Shown: in pieces, positions 36,216 through 47,991 of the stretch
How the letters are laid out: each line of letters opens with the position of its first letter
Position numbering within the stretch: position 1 is the stretch's first letter
Made by a program: the position numbers and the translations under genes
The notes under the pieces: model-generated
The model's database searches: none
The model's input: the letters and a program-made list of their open reading frames with translations, nothing else
What the model was told of the DNA's origin: nothing
NCBI GenBank assembly: GCA_018389105.1
Contig: JACATO010001059.1
Span: 1 to 64,000 of the forward strand
Source of the DNA: Nautilus pompilius
Lineage: Eukaryota > Mollusca > Cephalopoda > Nautilida > Nautilidae
Direction of reading: 5' to 3'
DNA length: 64,000 nt

Positions 36216-36854
36216 ACCGGCCGGCCATACTTAATCAGAACATATGCCCAATAAGTTGGGTCGTCGACCTGGCATAAAACCCACAATGTTCTGGAAGGAG
36301 TGAGGTAGACAGGAGACCATGACGGCGAATACGTCTTTCATGTTCATCCCATGTATTCTCAACTAAACTGAGATGCGGGGGGTTGGGCCGGCCATGGAAG
36401 ATGACTGGAAATATCCATCATATTCCTCAAACAACGAACACAGTAGACGAGAGAACACTGTCGATTTGGAAGTAGCCTTTCCCACCAGCTACACGCGAAG
36501 CATCGCTGAACACACGTGACTGGAAATAATGCTGAGATAAGCTTTGACATTCATTTTTTCCTTTTAAAGGGACCAAGAAAGATACGAAATGCCAAGAAAC
36601 CATGTCCCAAACCGCGACTTCACCAAAGCTCCGAACAGTTAGAAGCACAATAAGTTTCACTCCATCTTTGTAATCTCTTTACTTTTTTTTCAAAATCTGT
36701 TAGACTGGCCGCAGATGTGCTTGTTCAAATCACATACGGCGGCGCTGCAGGTATCACCTGTTACATCACGTGGCCAAGCTAATTTGCCATCTGAAGCTCA
36801 GGTCGGCTCCAAGTCTGAAAAAGCGCATCGGTCTTAATAAAGTGGCCGGCCAGT
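36216..36854 (-). mobile_element. Internally deleted Tc1-like transposon relic with terminal inverted repeats
   Basis: The ends are inverted copies: plus strand 36216 reads ACCGGCCGGCCATACTTAAT, and the minus strand from 36854 reads ACTGGCCGGCCACTTTATTA. The second resembles a terminal-repeat type I recall from Tc1/mariner elements of fish. Inside, the minus strand encodes pieces of a Tc1 transposase. VWDMVSWHFVSFLVPLKGK (about 36540-36610) corresponds to the VWGCFSW...LV.LKGN block, and LPWPAQPPASQFS (about 36362-36400) to the PWPAQSPDLNPIE block around the third catalytic residue. Frames shift and stops are present. At 639 bp it lacks the N-terminal DNA-binding part (a full Tc1 is about 1.3-1.7 kb). 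It is dead. I could not define a TA target duplication. Confidence 0.78.
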
Positions 36855-38664
36855 CCAGACCCTCTCAAACTTCAGTAGCTGGTTCTAGTTTTCGCTCAGT
36901 CACAGATGGCAGCATACGGCAGATCCCGCCGACCTTGACGCAGGCATGGCGGATATGCTTATTTTTATAATACTAATAACAAAAAGACAACAAAAAGAGG
37001 GAGGGTTGTACGGGAAGAGTCTATATACCACCGGTAGTTGGTTCACCAGCCTGCACGTGGAGATTTCCGGTTATTCAAAGAAAACGGTCTTTTAATATGC
37101 AGGAGTTTTATCAACTAATAAATAAGCTGTGATTACTGTTCGCATTTACGAATACAAGCCAACAAAACTGACGAACCTTTTTGCTTTTTTTTTGTTTTTT
37201 AACTGGGTGCGTTAAAGAGCCAAGACTTCACATGAATATTTAATGTCCTCGAGGGGTTCAGCTAAAAAAACCGCCGGTTTCATTCATTAGTGGGAGAAAG
37301 CGGTCTTGGTAAGAAATATGGAAAATAGAATCGATAGAGATGGTAGACGGCAGCTCGGTAATCAATTTAGATTGACTGCAGGGGTACGCAGACATTCCAT
37401 TACACGATCTCAGCCGACCCTCGTAGTTCCCTTAAACTGTATCTCGTCTTTAGCCGAATCACTGCCATACGTTCGCACGACAGCGCGAGCACCGGCCCAA
37501 CTTTACCTTTAAAAAAAGAAGAGTCTCGCTCTTAAAGTCACGTGGTTATCCAGTTTATAACCATTTTAATTTTCTCACCGAAGTCAGCCGGTGTGTTTTA
37601 CTTCTGTTTAATCTTTCTCTGATTTTTCCAGATACGAATTATTATTGAAGCGAGAAAGACTTTGATCACATATCGATCTATTTGCGCAGGGAACCCTCTG
37701 AGGAAACGTGTTTACTTTCGTTAAAAAGAAGGGGGGGAAGAATCGCTAGGAAAGGAGCGGGTCAAGCGAGAGCGACAGATGTTGTGTTCGGTTCGAAAGA
37801 TATAGAGGGCGGCGAAAATACCGGGGGCAGGGGGAGAGAACCGTAGATTCTGCACGAAATGACTCGAATAAGCGCCCTAACGTCGTCATAGCGACAACAG
37901 CATGGAACAGGCCTCTGCTGAAACTGAACACTGAATGTTATCTGCCACAGACAGATCCCAGGGTCTCGCTTCGGACAGTAACAAATTAGCGAATGCGGAA
38001 ATACAGATCCAGTTTTCCAATAATTTTCTAAAGCATCTTATTCAAGCGAAGAAAACAATAACAATAATAATAATAATAATAACTTGTGAACGGTTATTAT
38101 TGGAACGAGTCTAACTCATTTGCAATAAGTCTTCCTCACCGTCACTATGGAAACCAGCCGCCATACTAAGGTGGTCGCTGTTTTCTGCCCGAATTCGTTG
38201 GTGTCCTAAATGGTTTAAAATCAGCCGTCCACCTGACCAACTGGCAACAGTGGGCTGGTTCTGGCGGCGGGAGCTACTGGTGACCTAACACCGGTCTTCG
38301 GCAAAGTCATCGCATTGTCAGTCGGTCAGAAAGACAAACATCTTGCTAAAGAGAAGGGGGAGAAGAATGTTTCTACGTGATGTGGCAGACAGTAAACAGA
38401 CACCGAGGGCGGCGTTCGGGTTCTCCAGGTCAGTTATCCACGGTGGAATTATTAAAAAAAAGGGGCAGCGTCAGCCCGTGATCGCGCGATCACCCCTTCC
38501 CAATTCTGACGAGCAGAGCCGGTGTCGGACGCGATGCAGGGAGACATATTTAAAAAAACAAAACAAAAAAAAAACCCGGAAGCACTTGTCGCATTGTGAA
38601 ACTTCTCCGCCTTCGTGGGGCGAGGAGAGAACTCTGAAGTGGACCGCTGCTGTGTGCCAAGTTT

Positions 38665-38760
38665 ACATCTTTACCCGGTCCAGGCGAGTAAAGGTCTCGT
38701 TTTATAGGGTCTCAAGGTGCGAATCGAATCCAGGAGGATCCCCGAATCGCCTCGATGAAA
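38665..38760 (+). repeat. Possible tRNA-like SINE head
   Basis: CCAGGCGAGTAAAGGTCTCG followed about 25 bp later by GGTGCGAATCGAATCCAGG. This is compatible with degenerate A and B boxes of a pol III promoter. No body was recognised after it. Confidence 0.3.
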
Positions 38761-38976
38761 GTGGGCAAGTCTCCAGTCCTTTACTTTTCAGAAACTAATT
38801 CTATAATGCGACAAGACTATTACTTCTTTAAGTCCACTCGTGTCCCTTTCAGTAGTAACCTCCTCTCCCTCTTTACGTTTTCTCCAACCATTAAGATTTA
38901 CACCTCGCGACAATCCAAAACACCAAAAACACGCCTGACTAACTAATTCACGGGTGCTGGACTTCCGTCAGTGTAC

Positions 38977-38992
38977 AGCGCCACCTGTTGTC
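38977..38992 (-). promoter_or_regulatory. CTCF-like core motif
   Basis: Minus strand reads GACAACAGGTGGCGCT, close to CCASYAGRKGGCRS. Confidence 0.42.
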
Positions 38993-39559
38993 ACCTTTAC
39001 AATCAAGTCACAAGGCGTTGGAAATTATCAATAGAAGATTCAGCGAAGCAGCTGTCTTCTTGCCAGGAAAGCGAGACTCAACAGCTCTGCCTCAGAGGGT
39101 ATTCCTTAAATCGGTAAATACGTTTTACCGAGAGACTTCTTAAAGTATTTAAAAACAGTTCAGCGGTGGGAAACTTCATGAATATCGTTGGGATCTAATC
39201 TCTAGACCTCCTGGTCATCTATTAACTCTTAGTGGGCGAAACACTGATAGATAACCAAAACTTCAAAGATACATCTGTTGGAATGGAAGCTGATCAAAGA
39301 CTCAAGAAAACACCAGTTCAAGTTTCTCGTCTTCTAAAAGAGCACCACGCAAATATCTTGGACAGAGATATTCTATCTACAAGTTGTTAATATTACAGTA
39401 TGTATCCAACACTGACTGGAAGAATTCACTGCAACTAAACTGAATTTTGAGAAGTATATTCAGGTGATAACTTAACGATGAAGGATGTCTTTTCTGTTTC
39501 TAGACAGTACCCACCGAGTGGTTTAAATGGAGGTGATCCGGGATAATCTCTTCACCCCG

Positions 39560-39700
39560 GGCACGCGTGAGCTCGACTGTTCGAGACTGTGCCACAGACA
39601 ACCCAAGATAGAAGAAGCTCTAGTGGCAATCTTGCTCAGCTGTGAGAGGAAATCGGAATACCCGGAGGAAACCCACGCGGACGGGCTGGCATAGAAGAGC
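39560..39700 (-). repeat. SINE-body-like element
   Basis: Minus strand contains GCGTGGGTTTCCTCCGGGTA directly followed by TTCCGATTTCCTCTCACAGC. I recall this double TTTCCTCC word as part of a body widespread in animal SINEs. Parts recur at 12.55, 21.29, 41.66 and 43.0 kb. The family assignment is from memory and should be searched. Confidence 0.5.
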
Positions 39701-40411
39701 GAAAGAAGCCAACCAAGGGTCGTTAGGGATTCCATCGGAATCTAAACTGTCGCCCCGAACCACCCACCGCTCACGTGACCACACGAAAACGTCTAGATTA
39801 CAACGGACCGAATGTAGTAAAGACGAATAGCTCCCTTTAAAGGGGCAGACTCTCCTTTGTTCTTCTTTGGTAAACATTAAAGATATGCACATTTTTAAAA
39901 AAGTTTTTTTTTTGAAAATATTCTTAATTAGTACTGACAGACACTGACGCAGTGATGTTCACTGGCTGCTGAGCACCAAGACGGTGAAGTCTGATAGTTC
40001 GCCGGGTCTTCCTCGGGGCGGGCGAGACTCAGACAGAAAGTAGAGCGAATATCTCTCCACGGCGGAGTTTGAGTCGTATACGAAGCGCTTATTAAATCGG
40101 TTAAACTGCCAACTTATTTAGTTTTTTTTTAATATTTTCATTTAACTGGTGATTAATTAATTGTTTTATTTAGAATAACGCATTATTCACTTGATCACAT
40201 TTTATTAATAATGAAACAAGAAAAACAACAATAAAACCCAAAACCATAAATATCTTTTAAAAAAAAAAAAAAATTTGAGTGCAATTCATCAAAAGCATCC
40301 GCATTATTAGGTTTTATGTATTCTGCTGGAAATTACGGCTGGGATTTTTTTTTAAATTCGCGATTTACATTCATTAAAAATTTCATAATTCAGTTTTTTC
40401 ACGGTATGACT

Positions 40412-40477
40412 TTAATAATAATAATAATAATAATTAATAATAATAATAATAATATAATAATAATAATAATAATAATA
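40412..40477 (+). repeat. (TAA)n microsatellite
   Basis: TAA runs with two ATTAA or ATATAA interruptions. Confidence 0.96.
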
Positions 40478-41570
40478 CACTAGACATCAAAAGCTATTTT
40501 AATGCCATTAAATGCTATACAAACAGGTGCCCACACTACTTCATCGCACGAACAGTTGATGCAGCGTTTAGACATCTGTCTCATCCTTCATCTGTCTTCT
40601 TTTTTTTAAAAAAAGATTCTTTACTTTATCAGGCAGCATTGCGGAGTGAGCGTCGTTCAAGGTCAGCTGCCTCATCAGTCGGTAGTTGCATCCCTTCAAG
40701 AAAAGTCTACACTGAGAATGCTTAACGCAAAGCGCATCTCAGTCCATCACCGACCTACAGCAGCTTCACTTTCTCGCCGACTGATATAGCAGCCCGCTGT
40801 CCCACAGCTGCAGGTGGACGCACACGCTAGTCAGACCGAATCAGATGCATGGCTGGCAAAAGAAGACATTAGACTTTCTGCGTTATCGCAAAATCCTTTA
40901 TACGAAATTCTTGCCGTAGTCATGGCAATTTGCGTAAGCATCTTCACTCAGAGTAATATCCACACGAAGCTAACATGGTTGCAGCATAGTTACGAGGTTA
41001 TTAAAGATCCCCATCTCGCACGTTATCTAATAAATAAATATTTAATATACTCATTTCAAGAGAGGTCCGGACACTTTGCTGCTTCCTTTCGTACATAAAA
41101 GCTTATCCACATCTACGTGGATCACAAGTAATGATCCTTATTACCAGAACATCTACATCACCTACAATTAATCTTTGTATTTACATGTGGCAACACAAAG
41201 ACCCGCTAGCAGCAGGGGTACGAATGTTTCGTACAAACCTCTCGCCTGAAGAGTCCACAAAGGTAAGGACTCCACCGTGAGCAGACCCTGCTGCTCTTGC
41301 GCGCGCTATACCAGGTGGGCAGAGGGCCCATCAATTAGCGTAAGCAGCCAGGCTAGAAAGATAAAAGTAGACCTAATCCCGAAACTCAGCACACAAAGTG
41401 GACGAGGGAATCCAAAGCCTGGCCACCCTTTTTAACTAGTTGAACAGTCTAAATATTCCAAAACTAATATCTAATTCAGCAAATGTTCCGGCTGTTGTTC
41501 GTATGCTGCAGACATTTTTTTTAAAAAAAAATAACCCGTTATATTTGTGTGTTTTTTTTTTTTTAATTCT

Positions 41571-41860
41571 GGGCGGTGTGGTAGTCCGGTGTTTAGTTCT
41601 GTACTTCTGAAGTCGGGGTTCCGAGTTTGCCTCACGTGGTCTGGCTCACCTCCCCAGCATGGTTTCTTCTCCTCCTTCCTCCCGCCGTCCGACGGCCGGA
41701 GATTTTTTCCGGATACTCCGTTTTCCGTAGCCATTGACGGACACTTCTCTACCTTAGTTGGCAGAGTTGAGTGCACGTGGAAAACTCGGCGGTTTTCTGC
41801 TCTTGAGGACCTGCGCTGTAACCGTTTGGGGTCATACCCTCCTGGCGAGCAAGGCTAAAA
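41571..41860 (+). repeat. tRNA-derived SINE-like element
   Basis: After a poly-T tract, GGGCGGTGTGGTAGTCCGGT (A-box-like TGGTAGTCCGG) is followed by an anticodon-arm-like stretch with CTTCTGAAG and then GTCGGGGTTCCGAGTTTG (B-box-like). Together these occupy 41571-41628, a tRNA-sized head. The body continues with CATGGTTTCTTCTCCTCC and TTCCTCCCGCC, which echo the SINE-body word at 39.6 kb. The 103-codon open frame across it (41547-41858) is probably not coding. The 3' end is my estimate. Confidence 0.6.
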
Positions 41861-42889
41861 TCCGCTCGAGACTTCCGTCTCTTAGCGTGGGGATATTTGA
41901 GTGTCTCCCTTTTCTTTCTGCAGCCCCCCCAGGGATGGGTTTGAACATATAATCAGATACAATTTTAATTGAAATTGCTCAGAAATCGATCTAAAACCCG
42001 CAGAGAACACAAATCCATGCAACTCACGTGACCATAAATTAAATTACATGTCCCCATTAGCCACGAACCCATGCAACCTATATCCGACTAATCTACTTAA
42101 ACTAAATTTACATATTGGCCAACGATCGAATTAAACTACATGACCCTGCTTTCCGTTTCTTCTCACAAGATCAATGATACTTGGAGTCATGTGACATTTT
42201 CTGTTCCAACCGGGCCCGACGAACACTGCTCATGGTAGAAAAGTTTTAAAAGGCTGCCAAAATCATTATGATGTCAAATCCAGCAAGAAGCTCGGTAGAA
42301 GACTAAAATATAGATTTTTTTTAAAAATAATTTTTGTCATCCTAAGAAAAATATATAAACGATTAATCTTTATGGTGCCCATCCTGAAACATTTCACACC
42401 AGCAGCATGACCGACTTTTATTACTCTAAATAGCCACCGGTGGGAAAGATTTGTATAAGACGCTGTATACTTGACAGTTCTGTGTATAACAGGTTAGTTA
42501 TTGCGCGGAGACGACGATTTATGAAAACTGTCTTCGAAAGGTTTCTTTCTATACCGTTCTCCGTTTGAGTTAGTGCAGTTTACTTAACGCAAGAAGACGC
42601 AAAGCTGCCATGTCCTTTGTTTCCAGGAAACACGCTTGTGGCGTGAACCTCTTCGTATGCGAGAAGCTTCTGAAAGACCCCATCTGTCCGAAGGCCTGCG
42701 AAAATGATTCCGTGGTTGCATTACAAACTAAGCAAAAACCGATTTAATTAAGATGAATTACGCTGTACGGATGTAATAATCATCTGAGGTGGTAAAAACC
42801 GTGAAAACGAGTATATCTTTAATAATTGTTCTGAGAAATTAAAAAAAAAAAAAAACATATTTACGTGGTATATTCTTCTTAATTGGCAC
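41861..42889. other. No gene recognised
   Basis: Mostly AT-rich unique DNA with a poly-A run near 42840. No exon, RNA gene or element is recognisable. Confidence 0.5.
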
Positions 42890-43163
42890 CCCTCTCTTGT
42901 AGGAGGCAAGCCTTTTCTTCCGGTGTAAGATGAGGAGGCGCTGTGGGTCGGTCAGTCACTCCTCCACGGCTACCTATATTAATGGGGGGCGGAGTGTCTC
43001 CCGCTGAAGAGAGAAAATACCTGACCCCGGGACATGGGGAAAACAGATCGAGAAAACCCCTGACAGGGACGTAGTCATAAGCAAGACAAATCGAGAGTTC
43101 CCAACCTGGATTCGAACTCTCAACCCCAGCAGACTAACCACCTACTACCCCGCAACTCTGCGC
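42890..43163 (-). repeat. tRNA-derived SINE-like element, minus orientation
   Basis: On the minus strand, GCGGGGTAGTAGGTGGTTAG (A-box-like) is followed by GAGAGTTCGAATCCAGG (43105-43121), a good B box, at tRNA-like spacing. The body then has CAGGGGTTTTCTCGATC and TTTTCCCCATGTCCC, a diverged form of the double TTTCCTCC body word. No intact tRNA fold or anticodon loop is evident, so it is not called as a tRNA gene. Confidence 0.58.
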
Positions 43164-43256
43164 GGGTATACACTCGATAACAAGTTTTTTAAAAAGACAG
43201 TAAAGGTCATTTAAGCCTTTGACTCATCATGTGACACCAGCTGTTTGTATAGAGAA

Positions 43257-43291
43257 ATACTACTACTACTACTAATAATAATAATAATAAA
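43257..43291 (+). repeat. (TAC)n/(TAA)n microsatellite
   Basis: Five TAC units followed by about six TAA units. Confidence 0.94.
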
Positions 43292-44965
43292 CAGAAGCAT
43301 AACTAGGAACTGAGATACTTTCCCTCAGTCTACAAACTCAGTTTCCATTGATTTTAGTTACTCAGAGAAGGGGGAAAATAACGGTTAAAAGAGAATTTCG
43401 CTTCATATTGAAATTATGCGAAACGATGGAGCAGAACGCGGTGCTTGGCGGAGATGGCCGTCAATTATGCAGCCCCGGTCTGCCAAGCGTGACGTACCTT
43501 ATGATGGAGAGACAACGGTCGCTACAGGGGGGGGGGTCGTACAAACGTGGACAGAAGCGGGATACGGCTCGCGTCAGCGGGAAGCTGCAAAAACCCGAAT
43601 GGCGTATGCCGAAACGAGCCGGACGTGCAGCAGTTTTTTTTTAAACTCGGCCCTGATTCCTGCCTCTGGCGGATGAAGGGGCCAGGCTGGTGAGGGTAAA
43701 AAAACAATCGTCGTGGCGTGCGGAGGGTTAACACAGACGGATGGTCAAACACACGAGTATCCGTTTCACGGTATTCTATATGACGAAAGCGTAGTTTACC
43801 TGAACTAAAAGAAACCCTCACCCTGATCTCTCAGGTGAGCGTTGGCCGCCCGGCGGATTTAGATGTAGGGGCGTTTTACCCCGATTCTACTTTCGCTTTG
43901 CAAAGAACGTACGCACGAGGAAGGAGGACCCTTAACAGATAGATGTCTGTAACAAGGCGGTAGCGGTGAAACAGAGCAAATGTCCAATGGCGATAACCCG
44001 GGAGATGTAACAATTTAAAGCAGCAGCGCGGACGAGAAGACACCGATGTTCCAGCATCTTCGAGGGCTCGGTGCGGTGGAGACCGACCGGTAAATTGGGA
44101 TGAAGCTCGGGCAGGGTTTGTGCTCCTTTATTAGGGAATTTATGCCGAACTAACAGAAAACCGGTATCTGCTTCTTTAAACCGACTGGGCAGTTGTTACG
44201 TAACGAAGCTTTGTTCGTAGAAGGGAGGTAACTCTCTAACAAGTGACCATCGACGGGCCGCCGGTCTCGGAGCTGAAGGCAGCGCGTGAAATGGCGTCTC
44301 TATCGAAATGTTAGTGGTGAATAACTTGCATTTTTTTTTGACAACAGCCGAAGACGCAAACAGAGCTAATTAAAAATGCTCCACATCCGGTGGAAACTTT
44401 TAGAATTAGATTCCACGTTTCTAAATCCTGGATATCAGACGGTGTAGGTGGCGCCATCCGTCCCCGTATTTCCTCCGTAATGGCGGCTGACAACAACTTA
44501 CGCTTCATCTTACCTCCATCGGTCTTCTCCCGCCCGTTACCCTTCAACACAAACCCAGACCTCGCCTGGACGTGGGGATGCAAAATATGATTTATGGGTG
44601 CGTGAAAATTCCGCTGACAGATTGTAACTGAAGAAAAACTAAGAGATATAAAAGCTTTTTTTTCTCTCTCTCTCTTTTAAATCTTTTAAACTCCTATCGG
44701 CAACAAATGTATTTTTGTTCAGTCGGAGTTCGAGTACAAATAACATTCGAATGGATAAAGCTGTATGGTTACCTTCGACCTCCAGCAGATCTGAATTCAC
44801 CCGCCGTTTAGCTGACCGACTTAGCCGGACGCGCTACTATCCTGGGTTATCCGATTTCCTCTGGCCTCTAACCAAAAGAGTTCTAACAGGATCTTCCACT
44901 GAAGCGTTCAATGTCGGAGCGAAATCGACAAATACATCTTTATTTGTAGTTTAATAAATTTCTCT

Positions 44966-44992
44966 CTGTGTGTGTGTGTGTGTGTGTGTGTA
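44966..44992 (+). repeat. (GT)n microsatellite
   Basis: About 13 GT units. Confidence 0.96.
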
Positions 44993-45730
44993 AATCAACA
45001 CAGCGGAGACCGAGGCTAGTTCTTAGCGGTGGGGTGCTTGCCTCGTTATAGCGTCAGTGATATAAATAAATGCAAGAACGAGGCTGTTATCTGTCTGTCT
45101 AATGTCCAGAGTGACATCGATGTCAGCCATATAGTGCTGTAACAACTCGTCTTTTGTTAAAACCACTGACCCTTGTCTACCCCATTTACAGTAAAATATT
45201 ACTTTTTTTTTTAAAAAACAGAAATACATGTCCATGTACATGAGATTATATCTCATTATAATAAATTTTTATCACGGACCATAACAAGAACGTCAAAGGT
45301 CCATTGGTATTTTAAATAACAACAACCACAGTAATGAAGAGGACGATGTCGGGACACTAAAATAGTATTGATATTGTATTAACTATATACTTGACAATAA
45401 ACAAGCGAAAGAATAAATAGAGATAACTTATTTTAGGAGAAATGAATAAAATGGGTGCATCCACAGTTCGTCAGTCCTTTATTCTTGTGGTTCATTTCAA
45501 GTAATAGACAACAACTGCGAAAGTAAGTAGACGTTAGAATTGATTTACTGAAGAAAAACATGTGTATCGATCAGTTTTCGTTCTGTTTTGTATTTCTCTT
45601 CCGGAATTGTTCGTTCTCTAAGTTTGTTTTCTGGATTTGGTCTGGTAATTACGTTGTGTTTAGCGTCTAGAGAATGGTTTGAGAGATATAGAAAACGACG
45701 GAGACAGACATGGAGCAGCTGGCGCGGGGG

Positions 45731-45731
45731 G

Positions 45732-45764
<33 letters not shown>

Positions 45765-45771
45765 GGAGAGT
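45731..45771 (+). repeat. (GA)n microsatellite
   Basis: GA run after a G6 tract, with GGGA interruptions near its end. Confidence 0.95.
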
Positions 45772-46319
45772 AAAGCGCACCTACCTGCCTTTAGTTTGCC
45801 AGCTGTGGTTCGGAAAGAAGAAGAAAGTCAAACAAACAGACCGATCGCCAGCATTGCTGAGGCTGCGAGACGAACTTGTTGCGGAGAATCAGACAGAAGG
45901 ACGGACGGGCAGAGACGCGGCGATGAAAGAGGAAACCCGTTTGGGTTTCAGAGAAGCCAACTCAGGTCTCCCGAATCGCTCGGTTAAATTCGCGTCGCTG
46001 GTGGAGCAGCCAGGGTGTTGGGAACTTGAAGCGAAATTATCACAATAAATAACAAACAGTGTACGTGTATTGTTAGGACAACAGGCCAAGATTCTGCGCT
46101 AGCAGTTCGTGCGATAGCGTTTTCGATCAATAAGATCATCATCATATATGGTGCGAACGAAAAAAATCTTGGGTTTCTATGTACAGAAAGGGTTAAAAAG
46201 AGAACAACAACAACAACACAAAAAAGATAAATAATTTTCACGTCTAACTGTTAAAGCCCCCCCAAACTTATAGATCGGTAATTTTACCTAAGATGTAAGA
46301 CAGTAACCTATTATCTCAT

Positions 46320-47480
46320 GCCATGATTGTCGATGAACATGAGCAGATGACGGGAGGGCTGAGATTTACTACACCCGATGGACGTCACCTGTCGCTGGTA
46401 TTGTGCGTTCTCTGGCAGCACGACAGCCTCACCGCCTTGCAACACCTGGAATCAGATCTCACCGCATTAGAATTCCACGCTTTTCTCCCTCTCGAACCAC
46501 GTAAAAAGGCAGGGTTCGCAAACACGTGGAAATTGCGCGTCTTTGACGGAGAGATGGAACGTCGGATTTACGACCCATCATACCCGGAATGGAGTCTGCA
46601 GGTCTGACAGTTCTCTCGCCAGCCAACTGAGAGGCGTCGAAAGGCGAGAACCCCATTCCGAATGTTAACGTGGACCGCGTACAGCAGTTAGAAGTTCTGT
46701 GTAGACAGATGGCGTCTTCTCCGGGGGATAGCGAACTGCGGGCCCAGATCGTCGTCGGCAGGACGGCTGGGGAGGGGACGTGGGTCCCGGTTGTGTCTGC
46801 TGGTTCTGAATGGGGCAGGAACGGAAGGAAAGGTGGACGTTGGGAAAGAGGTCCCCCACTCTCTGGAATTATGCTCTTCTCACTCGGCCCCGGCGGTGGG
46901 GGAGAGGGGGCTGGACGGTGTTAGGGGACACGGAGCTCGAGTGTGGGAGAACCTGCTTTTTAGAAAGAGAAGCTCGCGGCTGCGGGAGGGATGCGGAGAG
47001 GAGGAGGAGTCCTGCTGCTGGTCGGTCGTCCGTCTGTCGGGGGGATGGAACCGGATTAGGGGCGAGGGGCTGCGCGCGCGGAGACCCTGTTAGCTGGGTG
47101 CGGGAGCGAGGAAAAAGACTTGCTTACCTCCGGCCCGACGGTCGCTCGCGGCTGCTGTTCCGGTGTAAGTCTCCGGATCGAGAGACACCCCTGTCTGCCA
47201 GTCGGCCAGATCGATGGCAGCAGACGTCACGGCTGAGTGCGGCGCCGGGTGGTCGGCAGCTCGGAAACAGACTGGCAGCCAGCCTCTCGAGCGATTCCGC
47301 GGACCGACCGTCCGATCCGGCTTCGCACGACCGACAGACTCCCCCCTCCCTCCCCCGGGGCGGAGCCCAGCCGGCAGCAGTAGCGGGCTGAGTCTTCGAC
47401 GTCTAATTATCTTCCCAGCCGGGGCACAGTGCGCTCTTCATCGCGATCCGCGGTGTATATGTGGACGAACGTAGCTGCGT
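46320..47480 (+). promoter_or_regulatory. CpG-rich block, possible promoter and first exon
   Basis: This is one of the most GC- and CpG-rich stretches of the window, especially 46.7-47.4 kb. A frame at 46713 starts MASSPGDSELRAQIVVG and lies in-frame after VDRVQQLEVLCRQ, and it is open to 46924. A strong donor word GGTGTAAGTCT puts a GT at 47165. A 193-codon frame (46810-47391) and a 94-codon frame (46323-46607) overlap it without recognisable domains. A first exon with a short coding start or a 5' UTR is plausible. The VQQLEVLC piece faintly recalls the start of exportin-7-like proteins, but that is too short to use. No TATA box or initiator was identified. Confidence 0.3.
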
Positions 47481-47540
47481 CTGAAACCTCGATTAATTAT
47501 GCGCCGAGATAGCTGGCGTGTTTGCGTATGTGCGTGTGCG

Positions 47541-47541
47541 T

Positions 47542-47601
<60 letters not shown>

Positions 47602-47911
47602 GAGAGAGAGATGAGAGAGAGAGAGATGGAGTGAGAGAGAGATGGAGTGAGAGAGAGATGGAGTGAGAGAGATGGAGTGAGAGAGATATGAGTGAGAGAG
47701 ATGAGAGAGAGAGATGGAGTGAGAGAGATGGAGAGAGAGAGATGAGAGAGAGAGCGAGAGATGAGAGATGAGAGAGAGAGATATGAGTGAGAGAGATGAG
47801 AGTCAGAGAGAGAGATGGAGTGTGAGAGAGATGGAGTGAGGGAGAGAGATGAGTGAGAGAGAGAGATGAGAGAGAGAGTGTGAGGGAGTGAGATGAGTGA
47901 GAGAGAGAGAG

Positions 47912-47988
<77 letters not shown>

Positions 47989-47991
47989 AGA
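47541..47991 (+). repeat. GA-rich array with GATGGAGTGAGAG words
   Basis: Pure GA at both ends and GAGATGGAGTGAGAGAGATG-type words in the middle. There is no TGACGTCA core, so it is a different GA family from the CRE-type arrays. Confidence 0.95.

Larger units (their letters stand above)
36855..41570. other. No gene recognised; small repeats and SINE-like pieces
   Basis: Holds (TAA)n at 38058-38083 and 40412-40477, poly-A at about 40259-40273, a CTCF-like word at 38977 and SINE-like pieces at 38.7 and 39.6 kb. The 151-codon frame at 38343-38798 is basic and runs over the SINE-like piece. The 94-codon frame at 40814-41098 shows no domain. Confidence 0.4.
43164..46319. other. No gene recognised; small repeats
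   Basis: Holds (TAC)n/(TAA)n at 43257-43291, (GT)n at 44966-44992, a GA run at 45731-45771 and (CAA)n near 46205. Frames of 80-112 codons (43348-43821, 44311-44583, 45679-46048) show no domain. The word GAAGGGAGGTAACTC is at 44220. Confidence 0.42.

Noticed and set aside
43100..43163. tRNA gene on the minus strand.
   Set aside because: A and B boxes fit, but no acceptor stem pairing or clear anticodon arm is visible and a SINE-like body follows directly.
46631..46760. Start of an exportin-7/RanBP17-like gene (VQQLEVLC piece).
   Set aside because: Only about eight residues are reminiscent, the similarity stops after the next few residues, and no good splice donor lies at the expected place. 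It is kept only as a note on the CpG-rich block.
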